Below, in pieces: positions 27,018-36,487 of a stretch of DNA of 64,000 nucleotides; position 1 is the stretch's first letter; every line of letters begins with the position of its first letter. This stretch comes from Porphyromonas canoris (GTDB lineage Bacteria > Bacteroidota > Bacteroidia > Bacteroidales > Porphyromonadaceae): positions 1-64,000 of the forward strand of contig NZ_JQZV01000010.1 in NCBI RefSeq assembly GCF_000769115.1, written 5' to 3'. Made by a program: the position numbers and the translations under genes. The notes below the pieces were generated by a model. The model was given only the letters and a program-made list of their open reading frames with translations. It did not search any database and had not been told where the DNA came from.

Positions 27018-27257
27018 TTATTTTGTTATCAACTCTTTCACTTCTGCAAGAGATAACTTTTTTCCGGCAGATACGACTTTCTCGTCAATCACCAAAGCCG
27101 GAAGCCCTAAAATATTATACTCCATGATTTTCAATAAATCTTCCTCTTTGATAAGGGTTGCATCGCAACCTAATTCTGAAATAGCTTGTTTGGTGGTTTC
27201 GTACAAGGCTTTACAGCTTGAACACCCAGTTCCTAATACTTTAATTTCCATTGTCAT
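27018..27257 (-). CDS. Small thioredoxin-like redox protein (arsE position)
   Basis: This 79-residue cytoplasmic protein of the thioredoxin/MTH895 family has VLGTGCSSCKALYE (Cys-x-x-Cys), LPALVIDEKVV with the cis-proline, and a C-terminal helix. It probably keeps thiol partners reduced during arsenic detoxification, for example ArsC. Two ATGs, at 27257 and 27251, are possible; the second fits the family start (MEIKVLG). A palindrome upstream may be an ArsR operator. Confidence 0.8.
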   Translation of the reverse strand: MTMEIKVLGTGCSSCKALYETTKQAISELGCDATLIKEEDLLKIMEYNILGLPALVIDEKVVSAGKKLSLAEVKELITK

Positions 27258-27281
27258 TTTACTTTAAAGTTAATACGATAA

Positions 27282-27302
27282 TCGTAATTCGTAGAATTAC
27301 GA
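27282..27302. promoter_or_regulatory. Palindrome between arsR and arsE, candidate second ArsR operator
   Basis: There is a perfect 9+3+9 palindrome, TCGTAATTC-GTA-GAATTACGA, in the 71-base arsR-arsE gap. Its TCGTA/TACGA core resembles that of the arsR promoter operator, which supports internal ArsR control of the resistance genes. On the minus strand TAACTTTA near 27,265-27,272 could be a weak -7 box. Confidence 0.55.
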
Positions 27303-27328
27303 ACGAAGATTCCCCAAAAAAGGTACTG

Positions 27329-27655
27329 CTATTCACAGCACGATGTACCTTTACATTTACAATCCCCTAAAAAAGCTGCAAACAATTTTCGGGCAAGTTC
27401 CCAGTTCTCCCGGTTTATACAATAACGGACTTTGGGCGTTTCTATTTCCCCCTGAATTAAGCCAGCTTCTTTCAATTCTTTCAAATGCTGCGAAACGGTT
27501 GCTTTAGCAATAGGCAGTTCTTCGTGAATATCACCGAAGAAGCAACTATCTTGTTTTGCCAAGAAAGCAAGAATAGCCATCCGTGCCGGATGTCCCATTG
27601 CTTTGGCGAACCGAGCAATCTGTTCCTGCTCTGTTGTGTACTGTTTCTCTTTCAC
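27329..27655 (-). CDS. arsR: ArsR-family arsenic-responsive repressor
   Basis: This 108-residue winged-helix repressor has [18 protein letters not shown], recognition helix region [21 protein letters not shown] and a wing with [12 protein letters not shown]. The cysteine-rich tail [11 protein letters not shown] probably binds As(III) and releases DNA. I choose the GTG at 27655. A ribosome-binding GGAG lies 8 bases upstream, and the promoter's -7 box (27686-27693) would lie inside a gene started at the ATG at 27700. It is the first gene of the ars operon and should repress it. Confidence 0.88.
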   Translation of the reverse strand: MKEKQYTTEQEQIARFAKAMGHPARMAILAFLAKQDSCFFGDIHEELPIAKATVSQHLKELKEAGLIQGEIETPKVRYCINRENWELARKLFAAFLGDCKCKGTSCCE

Positions 27656-27678
27656 TCCAAGTTCTCCTTTCTTCTTTG

Positions 27679-27717
27679 TTGTTCGCAAAAGTACGAACAA
27701 TAATTTGAACAGCCAAA
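27679..27717 (-). promoter_or_regulatory. arsR promoter with overlapping operator
   Basis: On the minus strand TTTG (27714-27717) lies 20 bases from TACTTTTG (27686-27693), a full Bacteroidetes -33/-7 promoter. The -7 box is embedded in the palindrome TTGTTCG-N8-CGAACAA (27679-27700). A repressor bound there would block transcription directly. Confidence 0.75.
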
Positions 27718-28067
27718 TACGAGCTAGCTTTTTTCCTGTTCCACAGTTAAGTCATCACGCAGAATCTCGGATGAACCAAATAAAACTTCGGAAGAATGAA
27801 GTGGAACTTCGGAAGAATGAAATCATAAGTCCGAAGAAATTCCCCATTACTCACTGGATAGTCAAAAATAGTCTCCTTGAATTTTCGAGTTCCTCTATAG
27901 AGACTTAGACGAGATTACTTTATGTAATGCTTCAACTCTGACTGCAAGAACCTAATTACTATCGGTTTCCCATTATTTCCATCTTTATCCTCGGGTGATA
28001 AGCGGAGAGTTGCTCCTATATATATTTGCTGTCTGAAAGGTATTATTCAAATCAAATAGAGTGATTT
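27718..28067. repeat. Non-coding stretch with two AACTTCGGAAGAATGAA repeats
   Basis: There is no gene in this 350-base gap. AACTTCGGAAGAATGAA occurs at about 27,785 and again 20 bases later, followed by AGTCCGAAGAAAT. The same family of motifs lies at about 18,612 in the mobB-mobC gap. The two places are not adjacent to corresponding gene ends, so they look like dispersed regulatory or RNA elements of the conjugative element. The region ends at the DUF3945 gene. Confidence 0.4.
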
Positions 28068-29471
28068 ATGGAAGCAAATAGCAATGACAACTACGTATTG
28101 GTTTTGGAGGATCGTACGGAGGTTAAGAACGAGCAAGAGGCGGGGAAACTCACCATCGTTTCGGGGATCGATGATAAGGGCAAGCTCAAAACAACTGAGC
28201 CACTTGAAGCTAATCAGGCTGCTTTTCTGAAGTTCAACAGCAAGGATGGACTGCTGAAGAACTTCATGACCAACTTTCTCAAGCAGTTCAATAACCCCTC
28301 CCATTTCGGGCTATACAAGGTGTTAGCAAACAATGTGGAGCAAGGCGTAGATAACCTGCGTACTCTGCTCCAAAACCGAGAGACTCCTGAAAGCAGACAG
28401 CAGTTGGCAGAGGTTGGTGTACCCTTTGAAGACTATCTACCACGGCAGAAGAAGAGCACAGCCATTGATGCAGAAAAGGTAGACTGGAAGATGCTCGACA
28501 ATCTCGGACTCTCCCGTGATCGGTTAGAGCAGAGTGGTGAGCTAGAGAAGATGCTCAACTGGCAGAAGAGCAATCTCGTGACCATAGCTATCCCCATTGG
28601 AGATACAACTATCTACACAGAGGCTCGCCTTGCTTTCCGTACAGATAATGAGGGCAATATCGGGTTAGCCGTACACGCTATGCGTAAAGAGCCACAGCTC
28701 GACTATCCCTATATGGGCTACAAGTTCTCACCCGAAGAGAAGGAACAACTACTCGCAACCGGCAATCTCGACAAAACCATCGAAGTAACACCCAAGAGCG
28801 GTGAACCTTTTGCAGCCTACGTCTCCATCGACCCACAGACCAATGAGATTATCGCCTTGCGTGCCGACCGTGTAAGCATTCCTCGAGAGATCAAAGGCGT
28901 CACGCTCTCTGACCAACAATACAAAGATCTAGTGGAGGGCAAAGCAGTGAAAGTAGAAGGTATGACCGCTAAGAGTGGCAAGTCCTTCGATGCTACGCTT
29001 CAGGTCAATGCAGAGAAGAAAGGCATTGAGTTTATCTTTGGCGAACCTAAAAGCCTCAAGGAACGCCAAGAGCAGTCGCAAGAACAAGGACAAAAACAAG
29101 GCGGTGTACCCCACAAACTCTGTGGCTTGGAACTCTCCGACAAGCAGCGTGAAGCCCTTGATGCAGGACGTACGCTTTACCTCAAAAATATGGTGGACAA
29201 GGCGGGGAATAGCTTCAATGCCTATGTCCGTATGGATAAGGAGCAGAACCGCCCACGCTTCTACAAGTTTAACCCTGACAAGAAGCAGACGAGTGGCAAG
29301 GTAGAAGCCGTGGCTGAGGAGCATAAGACGCAGGTCGCTGTCAATAACAAGGGTAAAACCAACGAAGCGACCAAAAACCTTAAGGAGCCGCTCAAGTCAG
29401 GGCAGACACAGCCCACTGCCGAGCAGAAGCAGAAGCAAGAGAACAAGCAGCGTCGAGGACGCAAGATGTAG
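28068..29471 (+). CDS. DUF3945 domain protein
   Basis: This 467-residue soluble protein is of a family found next to topoisomerase III on Bacteroidetes conjugative elements. The N-terminal 200 residues include LKNFMTNFLKQFNNPSHFG and EVGVPFEDYLPR. Three consecutive repeats follow. They have the pattern L-S/T-x5-L-x-G-K-x5-(M/V)-x-x-K-x-G-x-x-F-x-A: PKSGEPFAAYV, TAKSGKSFDATLQV and VDKAGNSFNAYVRM. The tail is Gln/Lys-rich and basic (KQKQENKQRRGRKM), suggesting nucleic-acid contact. The topB gene starts 26 bases downstream. The molecular function is unknown. Confidence 0.8.
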   Translation: MEANSNDNYVLVLEDRTEVKNEQEAGKLTIVSGIDDKGKLKTTEPLEANQAAFLKFNSKDGLLKNFMTNFLKQFNNPSHFGLYKVLANNVEQGVDNLRTLLQNRETPESRQQLAEVGVPFEDYLPRQKKSTAIDAEKVDWKMLDNLGLSRDRLEQSGELEKMLNWQKSNLVTIAIPIGDTTIYTEARLAFRTDNEGNIGLAVHAMRKEPQLDYPYMGYKFSPEEKEQLLATGNLDKTIEVTPKSGEPFAAYVSIDPQTNEIIALRADRVSIPREIKGVTLSDQQYKDLVEGKAVKVEGMTAKSGKSFDATLQVNAEKKGIEFIFGEPKSLKERQEQSQEQGQKQGGVPHKLCGLELSDKQREALDAGRTLYLKNMVDKAGNSFNAYVRMDKEQNRPRFYKFNPDKKQTSGKVEAVAEEHKTQVAVNNKGKTNEATKNLKEPLKSGQTQPTAEQKQKQENKQRRGRKM

Positions 29472-29497
29472 TCTGACCCTTAACCCAAACCTTAACT

Positions 29498-31573
29498 ATG
29501 ACAACATGTATCATTGCCGAGAAACCCTCGGTAGCCCGTGATATTGCTCGCATCGTAGGAGCTCGTACCAAACAAGATGGTTATTTACAAGGCAGTGGCT
29601 ACCTCGTAACCTGGGCTATGGGACACCTCATTACCCTCGCTATGCCAGAAGCCTATGGCTACGGAGCGTATAAAGCTGAAGACCTGCCTATCCGCCCCAA
29701 TCCTTTTCAGCTTATCGTGCGTCAGGTACGCAAGGATAAGGAATACAGCGATGACCCAGCAGCCCTCAAGCAACTCAAGGCTATCCGCCATTGCTTTACG
29801 GAGGCTGACCGCATCATCGTAGCCACCGATGCAGGTCGTGAGGGCGAGTTGATATTTAGATATATCTACGAGTATCTCAGGTGTAATAAGCCCTTCGATA
29901 GGCTGTGGATTAGCTCCCTTACCGACAAAGCTATCCGCGAGGGCTTAGCCCAAATAAAGCCTGGACGAGATTACGACAATCTCTATCACTCCGCAAAAGC
30001 AAGAAGCGAGGCAGACTGGCTCGTGGGCATCAATGCTAGTAGGGCTTTATCCATTGCTCGCAAGGGAGGCTACTCCCTCGGACGAGTGCAGACACCTACG
30101 CTGGCGATGGTCTGCCGTCGCTACCTCGAGAATAAGCACTTTGCCTCTGTCCCTTATTGGAAGCTCTATGCCGAAGCCGAGAAAGATGGCATCAGCATTA
30201 AGGCGATAAGTAGTGATAGTTTTTCCGATGAAGCGGTAGCACAGCGAGCCCTGTCGGCTCTTCGCACAGAGGGCAAACTCTCGGTTGTATCAGTGAGTCG
30301 CAAGACAGGCACAACCCTTCCGCCCTTGCTCTATGATCTCACAGCTTTGCAGAAGGACGCCAACCGCAAGTACGGCTTTTCGGCAGATAAGACGCTCTCT
30401 ATTGCCCAAACGCTGTATGAGAAGAAGGTAGCAACCTATCCACGCACAGGCAGTCGCTACATCAGCGAAGATGTCTTTGACGAAGTGCCGGCTATACTCA
30501 GAACCTTTGGCGAAGCCTTAGCGACACCGCTCAACCGCCACAGCGTAGACAATAGCAAGGTAACTGACCACCACGCTATTATCCCGACAGGGGAGCCAAC
30601 GGATAGACTCAGTAGCGATGAGAGCATCATCTACCAGATGATACGCACCCGCTTTATCGAAGCCTTTTCGCCTAACTCCGAGGAGGAGCGTATGCAGGTA
30701 CAATTCTCAGACGGCACGCATACCTATGTGTGGAAAGCTTGCCGTGTGCTTTCTCAGGGCTGGAAGGCAGTAGCCAAAGAGCAAGCGAAGCCTCAGAGGA
30801 AGGAGATAGAAGGCGACGAGCAGGAAGAACAAATACTATCGATGTTGCCGAGTCTCGTTGAGGGTGAAGCCCTATCGCTTCGCTCTGCCGACATCACGAG
30901 CCACAAGACGAAGGCTAAGCCCCTCTATACCGAAGCAACGCTACTCTCTGCGATGGAGCATGCTGGGCGAGAGGTAGAGGATAGCGAGCACCGCAAGGCT
31001 ATGGCAGACTGCGGTATCGGCACACCGGCTACTCGTGCCAATATCATCGAAACACTTATCCTCAGAGAATACATCCGCCGAGAAAAGAAAAGCATCGTCC
31101 CCACGGACAAGGGCTTGGCGGTCTACGACATCGTCAAAGATCAGCGTATTGCCGATGCCGAGATGACGGGGGCGTGGGAACTAGCCCTCGCAGACATTGA
31201 GCGAGGGAAGGTGCTACCCGAGGAGTTTATGCGGAGCATTACCGCCTACACCAAGCAAATCACGGAGGAACTACTGGCTCGCCCGAACGAGCCTAAGCAA
31301 TATCCTAGTTACCCTTGCCCTAAATGCGGGCGAGATACCGTGGGGATTTACGCCAAGATCGCCAAGTGCCGAAGCGAGGGTTGCACTTTCGTTGTCTTCC
31401 GAGAGGTCTGTGGGACATTCTTATCCGAAGATAATCTGCGCGACCTTATTACGACGAGACGCACGCCTATCCTCAAAGGCTTAGTAAGCAAGGCCGGTAA
31501 GAAGTTCAATGCCCGACTAGTCCTAGGCGATGGTTTTAGGGCAACTTTTGAGTTCGAAGGGAAGAAACGATAG
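29498..31573 (+). CDS. topB: DNA topoisomerase III (TopB), element-encoded
   Basis: This 691-residue type IA topoisomerase relaxes or decatenates DNA during excision or transfer; a related gene is the excision-associated topoisomerase of CTnDOT. The Toprim domain starts MTTCIIAEKPSVARDIARI and has the metal motif VATDAGREGELIF. The active-site Tyr lies in ATYPRTGSRYISEDV. A zinc finger (YPCPKCGRDTVG...CRSEGCTF) lies near residue 610. The last 40 residues (LVSKAGKKFNARLVLGDG) match the repeat unit of the upstream DUF3945 protein. It forms an operon with that gene. Confidence 0.92.
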   Translation: MTTCIIAEKPSVARDIARIVGARTKQDGYLQGSGYLVTWAMGHLITLAMPEAYGYGAYKAEDLPIRPNPFQLIVRQVRKDKEYSDDPAALKQLKAIRHCFTEADRIIVATDAGREGELIFRYIYEYLRCNKPFDRLWISSLTDKAIREGLAQIKPGRDYDNLYHSAKARSEADWLVGINASRALSIARKGGYSLGRVQTPTLAMVCRRYLENKHFASVPYWKLYAEAEKDGISIKAISSDSFSDEAVAQRALSALRTEGKLSVVSVSRKTGTTLPPLLYDLTALQKDANRKYGFSADKTLSIAQTLYEKKVATYPRTGSRYISEDVFDEVPAILRTFGEALATPLNRHSVDNSKVTDHHAIIPTGEPTDRLSSDESIIYQMIRTRFIEAFSPNSEEERMQVQFSDGTHTYVWKACRVLSQGWKAVAKEQAKPQRKEIEGDEQEEQILSMLPSLVEGEALSLRSADITSHKTKAKPLYTEATLLSAMEHAGREVEDSEHRKAMADCGIGTPATRANIIETLILREYIRREKKSIVPTDKGLAVYDIVKDQRIADAEMTGAWELALADIERGKVLPEEFMRSITAYTKQITEELLARPNEPKQYPSYPCPKCGRDTVGIYAKIAKCRSEGCTFVVFREVCGTFLSEDNLRDLITTRRTPILKGLVSKAGKKFNARLVLGDGFRATFEFEGKKR

Positions 31574-31594
31574 CCTCTCTGAGGACGGGTCAAT

Positions 31595-31663
31595 AGGCAG
31601 AGGATTGTCCACCTATTAGGCAGACGATCGTCTCCCTATTAGGCGGACACTTGTCTGCCTAGT
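31595..31663. repeat. Three tandem imperfect 23-base palindromic repeats
   Basis: Three 23-base units stand in tandem (31595-31617, 31618-31640, 31641-31663). Each starts AGGCAGA or AGGCGGA and ends in CCTATT or CCTAGT. Each unit is itself a weak palindrome. They occupy the topB to methylase/helicase gap, immediately after topB. Tandem half-sites of this spacing suggest a regulator-binding array for the large downstream gene. Confidence 0.6.
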
Positions 31664-31755
31664 ATCTCGCCACAGACCGCTCTGGGAGGGACTCTGAGGT
31701 AGGAGTAAAGACATCATCGCATCCCTTAGACAGAAAAACAAACAGCAACATCATT

Positions 31756-34700
31756 ATGGCATACAATAAGAAAGCCGTTTTAGAGGCCAATACGGAGGCT
31801 ATCCGTGTGGTGCTTCTCTTGGAGAAAGAGCGACGTGCAGCCACGGAGGCAGAAAAAGCAATACTACGGGGCTACCAAGGTTTTGGCGGACTGAAATGCG
31901 TCCTCAATAGGTGCGAACAGCCCGAGGACATCCGCTATTGGTCAGCATCGGAGCAACAACTCTTTGCTCCTACCCAGAGACTTAAGCAACTCATCTATCG
32001 AGAGGCAGTAGATGCCAACAGAGCCAAACGCTATTGGGAGAGCATCAAGGCAAGCGTCCTCACGTCTTTTTATACCGACACTCGCATCGTATCGGCTATT
32101 GCCGACTCAATCAAGGATACGGGCATAAGCGTCAAGCGTTGCCTTGACCCCTCGGCAGGTATGGGGGCTTTTGCTGAGACCTTTGCCCAGCAGTCAAGTC
32201 TTGTCGATGCTATGGAGAAAGACCTCCTAACGGCTCGTATATCACTAGCCTTGCACCCCTATGGCGAGGGGAATATTTTTATTCAGAACCAGCCCTTTGA
32301 GGCTATTGGAGAGGTAGAGGATAAAGACAAGTACGACCTCGTAACGAGTAACATTCCCTTTGGGGACTTTATGGTCTACGACCGCAGTTATACCAAGGGT
32401 AAGGACGTCCTCAAGAGCGAATCTACCCGAGCAATCCACAACTACTTCTTCGTCAAGGGGCTGGATACCCTCAAAGAGGGCGGACTGCTCGCTTTCATCA
32501 CTTCGCAAGGCGTCTTAGATGCTCCACGCAACGAGGCTATTCGTCGCTACTTGATGCAGAACAGCCGATTGATTTCGGCTATTCGCCTGCCCTCGGGGAT
32601 GTTCAGCGAGAATGCAGGTACAGAAGTGGGCAGCGACCTCATTGTCCTGCAAAAGCAATCGGGCAAAGATATTGCCGAGGGCTTGGAGCAAGCCTTTGTG
32701 AGGTCGTTCCCCGTTCCCAAAGGCGACGGTTTCTCTATCGCGTTTACGCATAATAGCCTCTTTGAGGATGATTGGCAGGAGGTGCAGACACGCACCATCG
32801 CCACAAGTCGTACGATGGGGACAGACCCCTACGGCAAGCCGGCTTGGGTCTATGAGTTCGATGGCGGTATGGCGGAGATGGCCGAGAGCCTACGCATACA
32901 GCTCTCGGCAGATATAACACAGCGTTTCGACAAAAAGCTCTATGAAACGGGCATCGCAATGACTGAAGCGGAGCGACAAGCCGAAGCCGAGAAAGAGCTA
33001 CGCAAGCTCGGTGTGACCGTAGGCTTGTCTGCCCCCCAAGAGGAACAAAAGAAGGAACCAGAGGTAGATGAAGACATGAAAGATGCTTATAATCTCCTGC
33101 CCAAGAGCATTGAGAAGCAACTGCCTAAACTCTACAGTACGGAGAAGACGCTTGTCGGCGATAAGGTTGCCTATGCTCGTTATTTCTTCCCAATGGGGGC
33201 TTACACGGCTTATCTCTTGGAGTATGACCCTAAGGAGCGTATTGGCTTCGGTGCGGTAACTATGGGCTATGGTTGGGAGTTAGGCAATATGTCGCTCGAT
33301 GAGATGAAGTCTATCAATATCCACGGCTTAGGTATTGAGCGTGACCTCTATTTTTCGCCCACCAAACTACACGAAATCGCCGAACTCGAGGAACTCGTCG
33401 CAGGACGCTATACCCAAGAAGCAGTTGTCGAAGAAGCGGTGGCTACTGAAATTAAAGAGGAAGAGCAGCATGCGGAAGTTGTGTCAGTGCAGACAGAAGA
33501 AGCACCGATTATCAAGGAAGAGCCAGCCCCTGAAGATATTGCTTCTATTCAGCAAGAGCCAAGCCCAAAAATAACTGAAGAACCAGCCCCCGAGGGTGTG
33601 CCTACTTTGACCTTGCATCGTCAGTATGAGGCAGAGTCCTCTGTTATTCGCCCCGATGTAGAGCCACCTCGTGAGATGAATGGGCAAACTGTCTACTTTG
33701 ATGACGACCACCACCCAGTAATGGAGGTTATTGATGATGGCACATTGGCAGATTTACCGCTCTTTGCTCCCGAAGAGTATAGCCTCTGGACGCAGAGTGT
33801 TGATAGGCTCAATGCAGACATCAAAGAGGTTGTTAAGCCCGCACCTAAGCCCAAGGAAGAGGTGAAGAGTAATGTATCTAAGGTTAGTCCACCTGCGACA
33901 CAGCGTCGCACTCGAACGAATAAGAAAGCTCAGCCTGATGTACACGAGCCTTCTCTCTTCGACTTTATGAACGATAGCGAGGACACACCGTCACCTATCG
34001 TAGAGGTCAAGAAAGTCTTTGATGCTTCGCCACGTCCCTTCCTCTCTGCCCCCGACTCGCATTTTCGTGATGGCTCGATTGTCCTACAGAATGGTCAGGT
34101 GGGCTTTATCTCCGATTTGAAGCGACACCCGACCTTCAATCCGATGGACTTACCCTATGCCCAGCTCTCCAAACTAAAAGCCTACATCGAAATCCGTGAT
34201 AGTTATCACCGCCTTTATGACTATGAGGCGAACAACCACGCCGAAGACAAGGAGGAACGCAGCAAACTCAACCGCCTTTATGACGGCTATGTGGCTCGCT
34301 GGGGAGCGTTCAATCATAAAAGCAACATCGATGTCATCAAGATGGACGCCACAGGTATGGAGATGCTCTTCTTGGAACGCTCCGAGAATGGCAAGTACAT
34401 CAAAGCCGACATCTTTGACCACCCGACTGCATTCTCTGTCAATGATCTGACCATAGCCACCGACCCTTTGGAGGCACTCAGTGCTTCGCTCAACAAGTAC
34501 GGTTCAGTAGAACTTGACTATATGAGTTCGCTCCTGCCCGAAATGGAGGAGAGCGATATGCTTTCAGCTCTCGAGGGGCGTATCTACTTCAATCCTGAAG
34601 TGGGAGGCTATGAGGTAGCCGACAAATTCATCTCGGGCAATGTGATTGAGAAAGCCGACCGCTTAGCCTCTTGGTTACTTGACCACCCAGATCACGAGGA

Positions 34701-36264
34701 GGGCAAACAGAGCTTAGCAGCCCTGATGGCAGCACGTCCAACACCTATCCCCTTTGCCGACCTGGATTTTAACTTCGGAGAGCGTTGGATTCCGAGCAGT
34801 GTATATGAGAAGTTTGCATCCGAGTTTTTTGAAACGGACATTCGCATTAGCTACCATGCTAATATGGATGAGTACACGATTAGCTGTGACAGGAAGAATG
34901 TCAATATCTGGCATAAGTATGCAGTGCAGGGAGAGTTTCGTCGCTATGATGGCTTGAATCTCCTCAAGCACGCTCTGCACAACACCATTCCCGACATCAA
35001 CAAGAGCAAGGAAGTGCCCGACCCTGTTAGTGGCATGATGAAGACCGTTAAGGTGAGAGATGGCGAGAAAATCCAGCAAGCCAATACCAAAATTGAGGAA
35101 ATCCGCCAAGGCTTTGTCGATTGGTTGGGACAACGTCCTGACACCTTCAAGGAGCAATTAGCAGACCGCTATAACGCCCTTTTTAATTGCTTCGTGCGTC
35201 CGAACTTTGACGGCTCACATCAGTCTTTTCCGAACCTCGATCTCAAGAGATTAGGCATTCCCGACTTATACAAAAGTCAAAAGGATGCCGTATGGATGCT
35301 CAAGACCAACGGTGGAGGTATCTGCGACCATGAGGTGGGAGCGGGTAAGACGCTTATCATGTGTACGGCAGCTTATGAGATGAAGCGATTGGGCTTGGCG
35401 AATAAGCCGATGATTATCGGACTCAAGGCGAATGTCTTTGATATTGCTGATACCTTCCGCAAGGCTTATCCCAATGCCAAAATCCTCTATCCAGGTAAAG
35501 ACGACTTCACCAAGCAAAATCGCCAGCGCATCTTCAACGACATCAAGAACAATGACTGGGATTGTATTATCCTTACCCACGAGCAGTTCGGTATGATACC
35601 CCAAGCTCTCGAAATACAGCAGGCTATTCTGCAAAAGGAGATGGACTCGGTCGAAGAGAACCTCGAGGTATTACGCAAACAAGGCAGAGACATCTCCCGA
35701 GGGATGCTCAAGGGTTTAGAGAAACGCAAGCAGACACTTGAGGTCAAACTCCGTGACCTTCAAGACAGCATTGCCGAACGCAAGGACGATGCCGTAGACT
35801 TTAAGATGATGGGTATTGACCACCTCTTTGTAGACGAGAGCCATCAATTCAAAAACTTGATGTTCAACACCCGTCACGACCGTGTGTCGGGCTTGGGCAA
35901 CCCCAACGGCTCACAGCGTGCCCTCAATATGCTCTTTGCCATTCGCACCATTCAGGAGCGGTCGGGTAAGGACTTAGGAGCGACTTTTTTGAGTGGCACT
36001 ACTATTTCAAATAGTTTGACGGAGCTGTATCTCCTCTTCAAATACTTGCGTCCGCAAGCCCTTGAGAAGCAAGGCATCAACAGCTTTGACGCATGGGCAG
36101 CGGTCTTTGCCAAGAAATCGACCGACTATGAGTTTTCGGTGACCAATGAGATTATTCAGAAGGAACGTTTCCGTACGTTTATCAAAGTGCCAGAGCTGGC
36201 GAGCTTCTATGCGGAAATATGGGAGTTAGGAGCAAGGGGAAGCGAGAAAAGGTTATCTGCTTGA
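31756..36264 (+). pseudogene. Large DNA methylase/helicase, N-terminal part, truncated by element E1
   Basis: This is the N-terminal 1,487 residues or so of a giant conjugative-element protein; the last 15 codons come from E1. The N-terminal N6-adenine methyltransferase-like domain has CLDPSAGMGAF (motif I) and TSNIPFGDF (motif IV). A long Glu/Pro-rich linker follows (residues about 560-700). The SNF2-like helicase has Walker A CDHEVGAGKTLIM near residue 1,195 and DESH box LFVDESHQFKNLMF near 1,355. The downstream helicase motifs are at 44,642-44,863 and 55,168-56,739. Reassembled it would be about 2,070 residues. Family members may protect or process incoming DNA; the role is not established. 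The truncated polypeptide may still be methylase-active. Confidence 0.88.
36208..36215 (+). other. attL: Left junction of E1 (direct repeat TATGCGGA)
   Basis: The host helicase reads SFYAEI up to TATGCGGA, and the next bases belong to the element. The same 8 bases occur at the right junction (44,642-44,649), where the host frame resumes as [12 protein letters not shown]. Flanking bases are also similar (TTCTATGCGGAAATA against TTTTATGCGGAGATC), as expected for a tyrosine-recombinase core. Confidence 0.7.
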
Positions 36265-36432
36265 TTAACAGCATTTCTTTCGTTTGGTCGCATTGGCTTG
36301 CACCACGAAAAAAGGCAAAAAAGAGCAGTTGAAAGAGCGAGTTCAGTTACCAAATCGTTCCCTTTTAGGGGCTTCGGAAGAGGTAAGCAAAAAGTGGTAA
36401 CTAAAATGGTGTTTTCTCTCTTGTTTTCAATG

Positions 36433-36472
36433 TTTTGCGTAGCGAAAACTATCCCTTAGAGGTCTAACTTTG
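36433..36472 (+). promoter_or_regulatory. Integrase promoter of E1
   Basis: TTTTGCGTAGC (36433-36443), 21 bases, then TAACTTTGTAA whose TAACTTTG (36465-36472) is a good -7 box; the recombinase ATG is at 36488. The same two blocks with the same 21-base spacing precede the first recombinase of E2 on the other strand. The stretch 36,265-36,487 holds nothing else recognisable. Confidence 0.6.
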
Positions 36473-36487
36473 TAAACAAAAACGACA

